The notes beneath the pieces were generated by a model that did no database searches, was not told the DNA's origin, and saw nothing but the letters and a program-made list of their open reading frames with translations. A stretch of 64,000 nt of DNA from Massilia rhizosphaerae (lineage in GTDB: Bacteria; Pseudomonadota; Gammaproteobacteria; Burkholderiales; Burkholderiaceae_D), in the NCBI RefSeq assembly GCF_016093545.1, contig NZ_JADKYX010000002.1, forward strand, positions 1 through 64,000. Reading direction: 5' to 3'. A program made the translations under genes and the position numbers. Numbering within the stretch: position 1 is the stretch's first letter; each line of letters begins with the position of its first letter. Shown here piece after piece: positions 25,304-33,571 of the stretch.

Positions 25304-26374
25304 TCAGTTCGACTCCTTGATCATGCGCCCCGCCGTCGGCTGCACCGGGCGCGCATTGAGCGGATACAGGCGCGAGAACAATGCCATCTGCGCCGGCGAC
25401 GCCTGCATCGGCTGCTTGAACACCATCCACAGCACGCCTTCCGTGCACGGCGGTTCCGTCAGCGACCCCATGTAGGTGAAGTAGTCGCGGCGCTCCGGCA
25501 GCGCGTCGGACGGGTCGATCACGATCGACGGCGACACGACGTCATGTTTTTCCAGCGGCAAATTATCCCAAATGGTCTGCATGAGCCGGTGCGGCTGGCC
25601 GCGCTCGAGCAGCACGGCGATGATCGCGACCTTGCCCTCGACACTCCGGTGCACGAGGTGGATCACCATTTCCGTGCCCCTGCCGTTGATCTTTTCCTCG
25701 GACGGGCGATGGAAATGGAATTCCTGCAGCTCGTAGACCGTGTTGCCGACCGTAATAAAATTGCCGCTCCCCACCATCACCCTGATCGTGTGGCCGTCGT
25801 TGACTTCGCTGAACGACGACGGGTGATAGTCGAAACTGATCTGCTCCAGATTGACCTTGATGCCGTCGCGCAAGTCGATGGGCGACTGGCGGTTGCCGGT
25901 GCCGCATTTGGCCCAGTCGACATTGATCTTCGACCAGTTGGCCGGGCCCGTCTCGCCCTCGTACGACCACACGGTGCCGTGCTTGGGCGCGGCGGCGCGG
26001 GCCGCTGCCGCGGCGGCGGCGGCCTCTTCCTGGCGGCGCTTGGCCTCGGCCAGTTTGCGCGCGCGCGCGGCGGCCGCGGCGCGGGCCTGCTGGCGCTCGC
26101 GCAGGGCGGCCAGGCGCTGGGCGATCTTGGCCGACAATGCGACCTCGGCATCTTCCTCGCTGGCTTCCGGGGCGGCGGCCGGGGCGGCCGCCGGTTCGGC
26201 CTTCCGGACGACCGGCTCGGGTTTCTTGGCCGCGGGCGCCAAAGGCACCATGGCCGATGCCGGTCTGGAGACGGAAGCCGCCAATTTGGCTGCCGCGGCG
26301 GCCTCGGGATCGTTCGCGGCGCCGGCGCTCAAGGCGACGCAGCTGCACACGAACAAGGCGATCAGGTTACGCAT
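25304..26374 (-). CDS. Alpha-class carbonic anhydrase with long Ala-rich coiled-coil extension
   Basis: Exported alpha-carbonic anhydrase that interconverts CO2 and bicarbonate in the periplasm. A signal peptide (residues 1-20) is followed by a Pro/Ala segment and a charged helix at about 75-128 (IAQRLAALRERQQARAAAAA). The CA domain covers about 132-350: WSYEGETGPANWSKI, zinc ligands His220 and His222 in QEFHFHRPSEE, His239 in VIHLVH, and the substrate loop SLTEPPCTEGVLW. The roughly 110-residue helical extension is unusual for bacterial alpha-CAs of about 250 residues. It might anchor or oligomerise the enzyme. Confidence 0.9.
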   Translation of the reverse strand: MRNLIALFVCSCVALSAGAANDPEAAAAAKLAASVSRPASAMVPLAPAAKKPEPVVRKAEPAAAPAAAPEASEEDAEVALSAKIAQRLAALRERQQARAAAAARARKLAEAKRRQEEAAAAAAAARAAAPKHGTVWSYEGETGPANWSKINVDWAKCGTGNRQSPIDLRDGIKVNLEQISFDYHPSSFSEVNDGHTIRVMVGSGNFITVGNTVYELQEFHFHRPSEEKINGRGTEMVIHLVHRSVEGKVAIIAVLLERGQPHRLMQTIWDNLPLEKHDVVSPSIVIDPSDALPERRDYFTYMGSLTEPPCTEGVLWMVFKQPMQASPAQMALFSRLYPLNARPVQPTAGRMIKESN

Positions 26375-26472
26375 GGGAATCCAGTACTGTTGCTCTCCCC
26401 TGCCTTATCGGCGTGACCGACAGTAAACTTGAGGCTAGGGAACAATTCCATGCGTCAAGACCCGTAAACGCA

Positions 26473-26497
26473 CAGCGCGCCGTCCTGCGGCGCGCTG
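26473..26497 (-). terminator. Perfect hairpin after the dedA gene, probable transcript end
   Basis: CAGCGCGCCG / CGGCGCGCTG, a 10-bp perfect GC-rich stem with a 5-base loop, lies 22 bases beyond the stop of the minus-strand dedA gene. The U-run is weak, so it may act as a 3' stabiliser rather than a classical terminator. Confidence 0.5.
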
Positions 26498-26518
26498 CGA
26501 ATGCGGCAATCCGTCCGC

Positions 26519-27163
26519 TCAACGGCTCATCATGCGCCGGCCCACCTTGTACAGGCCGCCCAGCGCCAGCGGCACGACGGCTGCCCCGACACCGACCAGC
26601 ACGATCACCGTCAGGTGGTCGCGGACCACGGGGATATTGCCGAAGAAGTAACCGCCGGTCACCAGGGTGACGACCCATGCCGCGGCGCCGGTGACGTTGT
26701 ACATCTGGAAGCGCGCATGGGTCATGTCCGAGACGCCCGCGACGAACGGCGCGAACGTGCGCACGACGGGCACGAAACGGGCGAGGATGATAGTCTTGCC
26801 GCCGTGGTGTTCGAAGAATTCGTGGGTGCGCCGCAACGCGTCCTTGTTCAGCCAGCGGTAGTCGTGCGTGAAGACGCGGTGCCCGATCGCCCCGCCGATG
26901 TAATAGTTGAGGGTATTGCCCGTCACCGCCGCCACGATCAACAAGGTCGTCAGCACCGCATAACTCATCTCGCCGGTGGCGCAGAAGGCGCCTGCGATGA
27001 ACAGGAGCGTGTCACCAGGAAAGAAGAACAGAACCACGAGACCGGTTTCGCAGAATACGATGGCGAACAGCACGGCATAGACATAAACCCCGTATTGCGC
27101 CAGCAGTGTGCCCAGGGTTTTGTCGACATGAAGAATCATGCCGATGAGTTGCATCAGATCCAT
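26519..27163 (-). CDS. DedA family (SNARE-associated/VTT domain) membrane protein
   Basis: The 214-residue inner-membrane protein has the DedA plan: an N-terminal re-entrant segment, F-F-P-G-D-T-L-L-F-I-A-G (residues about 47-60), the signature G-N-x-L-N-Y-Y-I-G, and RFVPVVRTFAPFVAGVSDM with the essential arginines. Four or five hydrophobic stretches are seen. DedA proteins are thought to flip or carry lipid carriers and maintain proton motive force. ATG 27163 gives the family N-terminus. It is divergent from the cyclophilin gene, with a 180-base AT-rich spacer. Confidence 0.92.
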   Translation of the reverse strand: MDLMQLIGMILHVDKTLGTLLAQYGVYVYAVLFAIVFCETGLVVLFFFPGDTLLFIAGAFCATGEMSYAVLTTLLIVAAVTGNTLNYYIGGAIGHRVFTHDYRWLNKDALRRTHEFFEHHGGKTIILARFVPVVRTFAPFVAGVSDMTHARFQMYNVTGAAAWVVTLVTGGYFFGNIPVVRDHLTVIVLVGVGAAVVPLALGGLYKVGRRMMSR

Positions 27164-27343
27164 AATTTTCCTAAACGGTAGCGCCGAATCATACCATCAG
27201 TCCGCCCTCGGAAATCGGTCCCAGGTCATGCCGGCGGCGATTTTTTCTCGATTGGTAAATGGTTTCATTTTCATTATTTCCCATATTACAATCGTCGTCA
27301 CACCCACAATGACCAGGCCGCCACAAGCGGCCAAGGAGACGAC

Positions 27344-28261
27344 GTGAAGCCCTACTGCACCCACCGGCGCACGAGCCTCGTTGCCGCCTGCGCGCTGCTC
27401 GCGGCCGGTGCCGCCGCTGCTCGCGAATTGCCGCCCAAGCCCAGCGTCGCCGACATCGTCAAGGCGTCGAAACCGTCCGACTGGCGCCCCCTCGAACCGG
27501 ACAACACGCTGTACATGGAGTTACCGTCCGGACGCGTCGTCATCGAACTGGCCCCTACTTTCGCGCCGAACCACGTCAGGAACATCAAGGCTCTCGTGCG
27601 CGCCCATTATTTCGACGGCCTGGCCGTCGTGCGCGTGCAGGACAACTGGGTCGTGCAATGGGGCGACCCGAACGAGGACAACGACAAGGCCAGGCCCGTC
27701 ACGGGCGCGCAGAAGACGCTGAAGGCCGAATTCACGGTGCCCATCAAGAATGACACGCACTTCACGCGCCAGCCGGATGTCGACGGCTACGCGCGGGAGG
27801 TCGGCCACTCGAACGGCTTTCCCGTCGGACGCGATCCCAGGACGGGCGAGACGTGGCTGGCGCATTGCTACGGCATGGTCGGCGTGGGCCGCGACATCGA
27901 TGCCGACAGCGGCGGCGGGACGTCGCTGTACGCCGTGATCGGCCCGGCCCGCCACCTCGACCGCAACATCACGGTGGTCGGCCGCGTGATTTCCGGCATG
28001 CCGCAACTAGCCGCCCTGCCGCGCGGCCCGGCGCCGATGGGCTTCTACGACAAGCCGGAGATGAACGTGCCGATCGCATCGATCAAAGTGGCGGCCGACG
28101 TCCCGCCGGACCAGCGCAGCCACTTCGAAGTCATGCGCACGGACGGCGCCACCTACCGGGCCGTCCTCGACGCCCAGCGCAACCGCGGCGGCCCGTGGAC
28201 CAAGGTGGCGGCCGGCCACCTCGACCTGTGCGCCGCGCCAATTCCCGTACGGGAACAATAA
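27344..28261 (+). CDS. Exported cyclophilin-type peptidyl-prolyl cis-trans isomerase
   Basis: The 305-residue protein has a signal peptide (CALLAAGAAAARE) and a cyclophilin core: GRVVIELAPTFAPNHVRNIKALVRAHYFDGLAVVRVQDNWVVQWGDP, GMVGVGRD, TSLYAVIGPARHLDRNITVVGRVISGM. The segment between the first and second core motifs is expanded by about 40 residues compared with PpiA, and the catalytic Arg region reads VVRVQDNW rather than FHRV, so activity may be weak. Start GTG has AGGAG upstream. The stop codon TAA merges with the first unit of the family A repeat copy 2. Confidence 0.85.
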   Translation: MKPYCTHRRTSLVAACALLAAGAAAARELPPKPSVADIVKASKPSDWRPLEPDNTLYMELPSGRVVIELAPTFAPNHVRNIKALVRAHYFDGLAVVRVQDNWVVQWGDPNEDNDKARPVTGAQKTLKAEFTVPIKNDTHFTRQPDVDGYAREVGHSNGFPVGRDPRTGETWLAHCYGMVGVGRDIDADSGGGTSLYAVIGPARHLDRNITVVGRVISGMPQLAALPRGPAPMGFYDKPEMNVPIASIKVAADVPPDQRSHFEVMRTDGATYRAVLDAQRNRGGPWTKVAAGHLDLCAAPIPVREQ

Positions 28262-28474
28262 ATTCGGGGTCAGAGCACTTTTTTCCTTAAATTTGGGGTC
28301 AGAGCACTTTTTCAGGAAATTGCACAGACAGGGAATACGCCGATCAACGATGGCGTTGTAGCGCGCAAATCGCCAACGAACCGGTGGCGGGCGGCGTCAT
28401 CCGCCATCGCGGGAAATTGCTCAAAAATGTGCTCTGACCCCGAATTTCTCGAAATTTGTGCTCTGACCCCGAAT
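28259..28474. repeat. Family A composite repeat element, copy 2
   Basis: Same design as 4844-5071: direct units at 28260-28278 and 28289-28307 (29-bp period; the second has TTTGGGG for TTCGGGG), inverted units at 28429-28447 and 28458-28474 (29-bp period), and about 120 bp between. The left end begins at the stop codon of the cyclophilin gene. The right end stops 44 bases before mutL, so the mutL promoter must lie within or just after it. Confidence 0.85.
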
Positions 28475-28517
28475 GTGCGCTCGTTTCGTGACGCGGGTGC
28501 CGGGCTATAATCGGGGG

Positions 28518-30488
28518 ATGAACGCCCCGGCCCCCACCCACCGTCCCATCCAGCAGCTTCCCGACCAGCTCATCTCGCAGATCGCCGCCGGCGAGGTCGT
28601 CGAGCGGCCGTCGGCCGTGGTGAAGGAGCTGCTGGAAAACGCGCTCGACGCGGGCGCCACGCAGGTCACGATCCGGCTCGAGGAAGGCGGCGTCAAGCGC
28701 ATCGCCATCACCGACAACGGCCGCGGCATCCCGCCCGAGGAGTTGCCGCTCGCGCTGGCGCGCCACGCGACGTCGAAGATCGCGTCGCTGACCGACCTCG
28801 AGAACGTGAACACGCTCGGCTTCCGCGGCGAAGCGCTGGCGTCGATCGCGTCCGTCGCGGCCGTGTGCATCACGTCGCGCACGCCGGGCGCGCCGCACGC
28901 GTGGGAAATCGTCGGCTCGCACCAGGGCACCGTGGCGCCGTCGTCCGGCCAGTTCGGCACGACGATCGACGTGCAGGACCTGTATTTCAACACGCCGGCA
29001 CGCCGCAAATTCCTGAAATCGGAGCAGACCGAATACGGCCACTGCGCCGAGGTCGTGCGCCGCATCGCGCTGGCGCGGCCGGACGTGTCGTTCAGCCTGA
29101 CGCACAACGGCCGCACGATCGACCACTGGAACACGAGCGAGGCGGCCAAGCGCAGCGCGCAGATCCTCGGCGGCGACTTCGCCGAAGCGCGGCTGCATCT
29201 CATTGAGACCGCCGGCCCGCTGCGCCTGCACGGCTACGTCGGCCTGCCGACGGCATCGAAGGCGCGCGCCGACAGCCAGTATTTCTACGTCAACGGCCGC
29301 TTCGTGCGCGACAAGCTGCTCGTCCACGCGGTCAAGGCCGCGTACGAGGACGTGCTGCACGGCGACCGCTTTCCGTCGTACGTGCTGGCGCTCGAACTCG
29401 ACCCGGCGATGGTCGACGTGAACGTGCACCCGTCGAAGATCGAAGTGCGCTTCCGCGACAGTCGCGCCGTCCACCAGTTCGTGTTCCACGCCGTGCAGCG
29501 CGCGCTGGCCCAGACGTCGGCGACGGCGCACGGCAACGCGCCCGCGCCCGTGAGCGCGTCCGACATCACGCCGTCGTCCACCTCGCTGGGCGACACGCCA
29601 GTCTGGCGCCGCCCGCACGAGCAGACGTCGTTCGGATCGCAACTGGCGTCGCCCGCCTGGACGTCCGGCGCCGGCACGGGCGGCGGAGGCGGTGGCGGCG
29701 CGCGCGCCTCGTCGACGTTCTCGCCGTCGCCGTTCGCGCCCGGCAGCCGCTGGGATGCACCGACGGGTGGCGGCGTCCCGCAGCGCACGGACAGCTACGG
29801 CGCGCTGTTCACGGGCGCACCGAAAACGGCGGCGCCGCCCGGCGTGGAGGAAGCCCCGCTGCCGGAAACGACGAAGCCGGCGTCCGACGACGACTTCCCG
29901 CTCGGCTTCGCGCTGGCCCAGCTGCACGGCATCTACGTGCTGGCGCAGAACCGCAAAGGGCTGGTCCTCGTCGACATGCACGCGGCGCACGAACGCATCC
30001 TGTACGAGCAACTGAAGAACGCGCTCGACGCCCAGGCCGGCGGCGAGCAGATGCAGGTCCAGCAGATGCTGATCCCCGTGACCTTCTTCGCCGACGCCGT
30101 CGAAGTGGGCACCGCGCAGGAAGAACAGGAAACGCTCAAGGCCCTCGGCTTCGACATCGCCGCGGTGTCGCCGACGACGCTCGCCGTGCGCGCCGTGCCC
30201 ACGCTGCTGAAGAACGCCGACGCGCAGACGCTCGCGCGCGACGTGCTGCGCGACGTGCGCGAATACGGCGGCTCGCGCGTGCTGATCGAGCGCCGCAACG
30301 AACTGCTCGGCACCCTCGCCTGCCACACGGCCGTGCGCGCGAACCGCATCCTCACGCAGCCCGAGATGAACGCCCTGCTGCGCCAGATGGAAGCGACGGA
30401 ACGCGCGGACCAGTGCAACCATGGCCGCCCGACCTGGGTCCAATTGGAAATCGCCGCCCTCGACAAGCTGTTCCTGCGCGGCCAGTAA
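28518..30488 (+). CDS. mutL: DNA mismatch repair protein MutL
   Basis: The 656-residue GHKL ATPase couples MutS mismatch recognition to strand cutting. The N-terminal ATPase domain shows [36 protein letters not shown] and [10 protein letters not shown]. The transducer domain follows, then a long Gly/Ser/Thr/Pro linker (about residues 350-450, with a Gly run). The C-terminal dimerisation domain carries [18 protein letters not shown] (28506-28511) ends 6 bases before the ATG, so the mRNA may be leaderless or start from an upstream promoter. miaA starts 7 bases downstream. Confidence 0.96.
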   Translation: MNAPAPTHRPIQQLPDQLISQIAAGEVVERPSAVVKELLENALDAGATQVTIRLEEGGVKRIAITDNGRGIPPEELPLALARHATSKIASLTDLENVNTLGFRGEALASIASVAAVCITSRTPGAPHAWEIVGSHQGTVAPSSGQFGTTIDVQDLYFNTPARRKFLKSEQTEYGHCAEVVRRIALARPDVSFSLTHNGRTIDHWNTSEAAKRSAQILGGDFAEARLHLIETAGPLRLHGYVGLPTASKARADSQYFYVNGRFVRDKLLVHAVKAAYEDVLHGDRFPSYVLALELDPAMVDVNVHPSKIEVRFRDSRAVHQFVFHAVQRALAQTSATAHGNAPAPVSASDITPSSTSLGDTPVWRRPHEQTSFGSQLASPAWTSGAGTGGGGGGGARASSTFSPSPFAPGSRWDAPTGGGVPQRTDSYGALFTGAPKTAAPPGVEEAPLPETTKPASDDDFPLGFALAQLHGIYVLAQNRKGLVLVDMHAAHERILYEQLKNALDAQAGGEQMQVQQMLIPVTFFADAVEVGTAQEEQETLKALGFDIAAVSPTTLAVRAVPTLLKNADAQTLARDVLRDVREYGGSRVLIERRNELLGTLACHTAVRANRILTQPEMNALLRQMEATERADQCNHGRPTWVQLEIAALDKLFLRGQ

Positions 30489-30495
30489 GAACCAC

Positions 30496-31449
30496 ATGAC
30501 TTCGTACCGCAAACCGCTGGCCGTGGCCATCATGGGCCCGACCGCGTCCGGCAAGACGGCGGCGGCGCTCGCCATCGCGCAAGAACTTCCCGTCGAGATC
30601 ATCTCGGTCGATTCCGCCCTCGTCTACCGCGGCATGGACATCGGCACCGCCAAGCCCAGCGCCGAGGAGCTGGCGAGCGCGCCGCATCACCTGATCGACA
30701 TCATCGACCCGCTCGACGCCTATTCCGTCGCCCAGTTCCGCGCCGACGCGATCCGGCTCGTGGCCGAGATCCAGGCGCGCGGCCGGCTGCCGCTGCTCGT
30801 CGGCGGCACGATGATGTATTTCAAGGGCCTGAACGACGGCCTGGACGACCTGCCCACGGCCGACGCCGGCGTGCGCGCGCGCATCGACGTGGAAGCGGCG
30901 CGCATCGGCTGGCCCGGCATGCACGCGAAGCTGCGCGGCGTCGACCCGGTCACGGCCGAGCGCCTGGCGCCGAACGACGCCCAGCGCATCAACCGCGCGC
31001 TGGAGATTTTCGAACTGGCGGGCAAGCCGATGTCCGCGCTGCTCGCGCGCCGCGACAAGCCGGAACTGCCGTTCGACCTCGTGCCGTTCGCGCTGGAGCC
31101 GAGCGACCGCGCCGTGCTGCACGACCGTATCGCGCTGCGCTTCGACCAGATGCTGGGCCGGCGCGACGACGCGGGCATCGTGGCCGAGGTCGCGGGCCTG
31201 CGCGCGCGCGGCGACCTGCATCCGAACCTGCCCTCGATGCGCTGCGTGGGCTACCGCCAGGCGTGGGAATACCTCGACGGCAGCATCGACCGCACCCGGC
31301 TGCGCGAGACGGGCATCGTCGCCACGCGCCAGCTGGCCAAGCGCCAGCTGACGTGGCTGCGTTCGATGCCGGAGCGGATCGTGATCGATTGCCTCGGGCC
31401 GGACCCGGCGCGGCGCATGCTCGACCATCTGGCCGCGTTGCGGACGTGA
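30496..31449 (+). CDS. miaA: tRNA dimethylallyltransferase MiaA
   Basis: Transfers a dimethylallyl group to A37 of UNN-decoding tRNAs; MiaB, encoded at 49054 in this window, then adds the methylthio group. The 317-residue protein has the P-loop [15 protein letters not shown], the [17 protein letters not shown] substrate motif, [12 protein letters not shown] and [13 protein letters not shown]. It is cotranscribed with mutL (7-base gap), a common gene order in proteobacteria. Confidence 0.96.
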   Translation: MTSYRKPLAVAIMGPTASGKTAAALAIAQELPVEIISVDSALVYRGMDIGTAKPSAEELASAPHHLIDIIDPLDAYSVAQFRADAIRLVAEIQARGRLPLLVGGTMMYFKGLNDGLDDLPTADAGVRARIDVEAARIGWPGMHAKLRGVDPVTAERLAPNDAQRINRALEIFELAGKPMSALLARRDKPELPFDLVPFALEPSDRAVLHDRIALRFDQMLGRRDDAGIVAEVAGLRARGDLHPNLPSMRCVGYRQAWEYLDGSIDRTRLRETGIVATRQLAKRQLTWLRSMPERIVIDCLGPDPARRMLDHLAALRT

Positions 31450-31494
31450 CACGATTGGCGTGACGCTGGACACGGCGATCCGGAGCGGGTAGCC

Positions 31495-31523
31495 TTGACA
31501 GTCCCGGGGGCGGACGGCATAAT
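31495..31523 (+). promoter_or_regulatory. Sigma-70 promoter of the tRNA genes
   Basis: TTGACA (31495-31500), a 17-bp spacer and CATAAT (31518-31523) make a near-consensus promoter whose start point should fall about 7 bases on, just before the mature tRNA 5' end at 31536. Confidence 0.85.
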
Positions 31524-31535
31524 GCACCCCGTTCT

Positions 31536-31612
31536 GGTGATATAGCTCAGTTGGTTAGAGCATAGCATTCATAATGCTAGGGTCGGTGGTTCAAGTCCAC
31601 CTATCACCACCA
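31536..31612 (+). tRNA. tRNA-Met (anticodon CAT), copy 1
   Basis: The 77-nt cloverleaf has acceptor stem GGTGATA/TATCACC, D-loop AGCTCAGTTGGTTAGAGC, anticodon stem AGCAT/ATGCT with loop TTCATAA, T-arm GGTGG-TTCAAGT-CCACC and encoded CCA. The anticodon CAT with these features fits elongator Met. A lysidine-modified Ile2 tRNA also has CAT and cannot be excluded without comparing TilS determinants. It is not an initiator, because the first acceptor pair is G-C. Its promoter is at 31495-31523. Confidence 0.93.
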
Positions 31613-31625
31613 CAGAATTCAAGCG

Positions 31626-31664
31626 AAATGGCTTGGCATACAAGGCCGAGCCATTTTGTTTTAG
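31626..31664 (+). terminator. Hairpin terminator between the two tRNA copies
   Basis: AAATGGCT (31626-31633) pairs with AGCCATTT (31649-31656), with further pairing inside, and is followed by a T-rich stretch TGTTTTAG. Transcription from the shared promoter may stop here in part, leaving the second tRNA to read-through or RNA processing. Confidence 0.6.
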
Positions 31665-31685
31665 TGAGAGTTGCAAGGTTTTACC

Positions 31686-31762
31686 GGTGATATAGCTCAG
31701 TTGGTTAGAGCATAGCATTCATAATGCTAGGGTCGGTGGTTCAAGTCCACCTATCACCACCA
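31686..31762 (+). tRNA. tRNA-Met (anticodon CAT), copy 2
   Basis: Every base of the 77-nt gene matches copy 1. No promoter as good as that of copy 1 is seen in the 73-base spacer. A duplicate in tandem with identical body but different spacer flanks suggests a recent duplication or gene conversion that keeps the copies alike. A strong terminator follows. Confidence 0.93.
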
Positions 31763-31767
31763 ATTCG

Positions 31768-31801
31768 AAAGCCGCCGGTTCGCGAGAGCCGGCGGCTTTT
31801 T
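31768..31801 (+). terminator. Strong rho-independent terminator after tRNA copy 2
   Basis: AAAGCCGCCGG / CCGGCGGCTTT, an 11-bp perfect stem with a 10-base loop, followed by a T-run. Confidence 0.9.
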
Positions 31802-31909
31802 CATTGCCGGACGAGGCGGAACCTATCCGGATCGGCAGTACTTGCAGGCAAGCCAACTCGCACACGACCTGCCGGGGGGGGCCGTTCATCGTGGCGCTGC
31901 TGAAATAAT

Positions 31910-32236
31910 TCACTCGCCGCCGACGTCGGCGTCTTCGCCGAGGGCGAACTCGCCGCGCGCGAACGCCGCCAGCACGGCCCGGGCCTGCTGCAGGTGGTCT
32001 TCGGGGACGAGGATGCGCACGCCGCCGAGCGCGGGCGCCAGCAGCAGGTCCGTCTGCACGAGGTGCGCGTCGGCCAGCACGGCCGGGATGCCGGAGGCGG
32101 CGAGGCAGCCCTGCACGAGGCTCGCTTCCAGCGGGATCAGGTAGCGCGCCACCTCGACCAGGTCGCGGCCCGGCAGGCGCGCCTCTTCCGGCGTGCCGGC
32201 CAGCGCGGCGTTCAGCATGTCGCTCGATAGATGCAT
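31910..32236 (-). CDS. DUF2007 family protein (putative signal-transducing domain)
   Basis: The 108-residue soluble protein has the DUF2007 core: LVEVARYLIPLEASLVQGCLAASGIPAVLADAHLVQTDLLLAPALGGVRILVPEDHLQQARAVLAAF. This is an alpha/beta fold with the GI-x-x-x-L-x-D motif, similar in shape to GlnB-like proteins. The ligand and role are not known. The start ATG is at 32236. It is encoded 14 bases downstream of the DUF445 gene on the same strand, so they are probably one transcript. Confidence 0.82.
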   Translation of the reverse strand: MHLSSDMLNAALAGTPEEARLPGRDLVEVARYLIPLEASLVQGCLAASGIPAVLADAHLVQTDLLLAPALGGVRILVPEDHLQQARAVLAAFARGEFALGEDADVGGE

Positions 32237-32250
32237 GACGATCCTCCGTG

Positions 32251-33552
32251 TTACGTCAGCCAGCCCGGCAGGGCGGACAGCAGGTACAGCACGACGCCGA
32301 TCAAGCCCCCCACGATGGTGCCGTTGATGCGGATGTATTGCAAGTCCTTGCCGATGTTGATCTCGACCTGGTGCGACATCTCGCCGCTGTCCCAGTGCTT
32401 CACCGTATCGGCGATGTGGCGCGTCAGGAAGCCCGCGAAGTCGGGCGCCGCGCCGCGCACGGCCAGTTCCAGGTTCTCATTCAGCGCGGCGCGCAGCACC
32501 GGGTCCTCGGCCAAGGTGCGGCCGATCCAGCCGCCGGTGGCGACGATCCGCCGCCGCAACTGTGAATCGGCCTGGTGCAGGTCGGCCTTGATCCAGCCTT
32601 TCAGGTCGCCCCACAACGAACCGATGTAGCCGTTCACGGTGGCGTCGCCGACCAGGTAGCGCTTGATGTCTTCGCCCTTCTCGATGAAGGCGGGATCGCT
32701 CTTGAGCCGTTCGATGAAGTCGTGCGTGAAGACGTCGAAGCGGCGGCGCAGCGGGTGGTCCGGGTCGTCGCTCACGCGCTTGAGGATGCCGGCCGCGAGC
32801 CGCACGGCGACGTCCGCCCCCTTGCGGCCGATGAGTTCCGACGGCAGCATCTTTTCCATGAACGCGTATTCTTCGCGCAGCCAGTCGACGATGCCCTGCG
32901 CGATGACATCCTGCGTCTGCGGGTTCGCGAGCAGGTGCGCCAACTGATCGATGCCCTCATCGAGGATCTGCTGGTGGCGGCCGTCGCGCGTCAGGCTTTC
33001 CAGGATCGTGCCCGCCGTCTGCGACAGGTCGACGCCGGCGATCATGCCGTGCACGGCGCGCCGCACGAAGTTCTGCACGGCCGCGTCCTCGATGACGTCG
33101 AGCGCGAAGCCGGCGACGCGCACCAGGGTATCGCCCAGGCGTTCCGTGTTTTCCGGCGCCGTCAGCCAGTCGGCCACCTTCTGCGCCGGGTCGTGGCGCT
33201 GGATCAGGCGCACGATGGAATCCGTGTCGAGGAATTTGTCGCGCACGAACGCGGCGAGATTGTCCGCGATGCGCTCCTTGTTGGCGGGGATGATCTCCGT
33301 GTGGCGCGACACGAGCGGGATCGGGACGCGCCGGAACAGCGCGACGACGGCGAACCAGTCGGCCAGCGCGCCGACCATCGCGGCCTCGGCAAAGGCCTTC
33401 AGCAGGCCGATCCACCAGCCGCCGGGCCAGCGGGCCGACAGCAGCAGCGCGACGACGAACAGCACGGCGGCGCCGACGAAAAAGCCCAGCGCCAGCCGCT
33501 TCGACTGGCGCAGTTCGCGTTCCTTGGCTGACGAAACAGGCATGGTGTCCAT
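32251..33552 (-). CDS. DUF445 family membrane protein (YjiN-like)
   Basis: The 433-residue protein has a hydrophobic N-terminal segment (LALGFFVGAAVLFVVALLLSARW), a second one at the FAEAAMVGALADWFAVVALF motif typical of DUF445, a long helical cytoplasmic or periplasmic region, and a C-terminal TM (INGTIVGGLIGVVLYLLSAL). DUF445 proteins often carry the ADWFAV-x-ALF signature near the first membrane segment, as here. Function is unknown. ATG 33552 or 33540 are both possible. It starts just beyond the end of the acyl-CoA operon, on the same strand. Confidence 0.87.
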   Translation of the reverse strand: MDTMPVSSAKERELRQSKRLALGFFVGAAVLFVVALLLSARWPGGWWIGLLKAFAEAAMVGALADWFAVVALFRRVPIPLVSRHTEIIPANKERIADNLAAFVRDKFLDTDSIVRLIQRHDPAQKVADWLTAPENTERLGDTLVRVAGFALDVIEDAAVQNFVRRAVHGMIAGVDLSQTAGTILESLTRDGRHQQILDEGIDQLAHLLANPQTQDVIAQGIVDWLREEYAFMEKMLPSELIGRKGADVAVRLAAGILKRVSDDPDHPLRRRFDVFTHDFIERLKSDPAFIEKGEDIKRYLVGDATVNGYIGSLWGDLKGWIKADLHQADSQLRRRIVATGGWIGRTLAEDPVLRAALNENLELAVRGAAPDFAGFLTRHIADTVKHWDSGEMSHQVEINIGKDLQYIRINGTIVGGLIGVVLYLLSALPGWLT

Positions 33553-33571
33553 GCCGCCATCGTAGCCCAGC

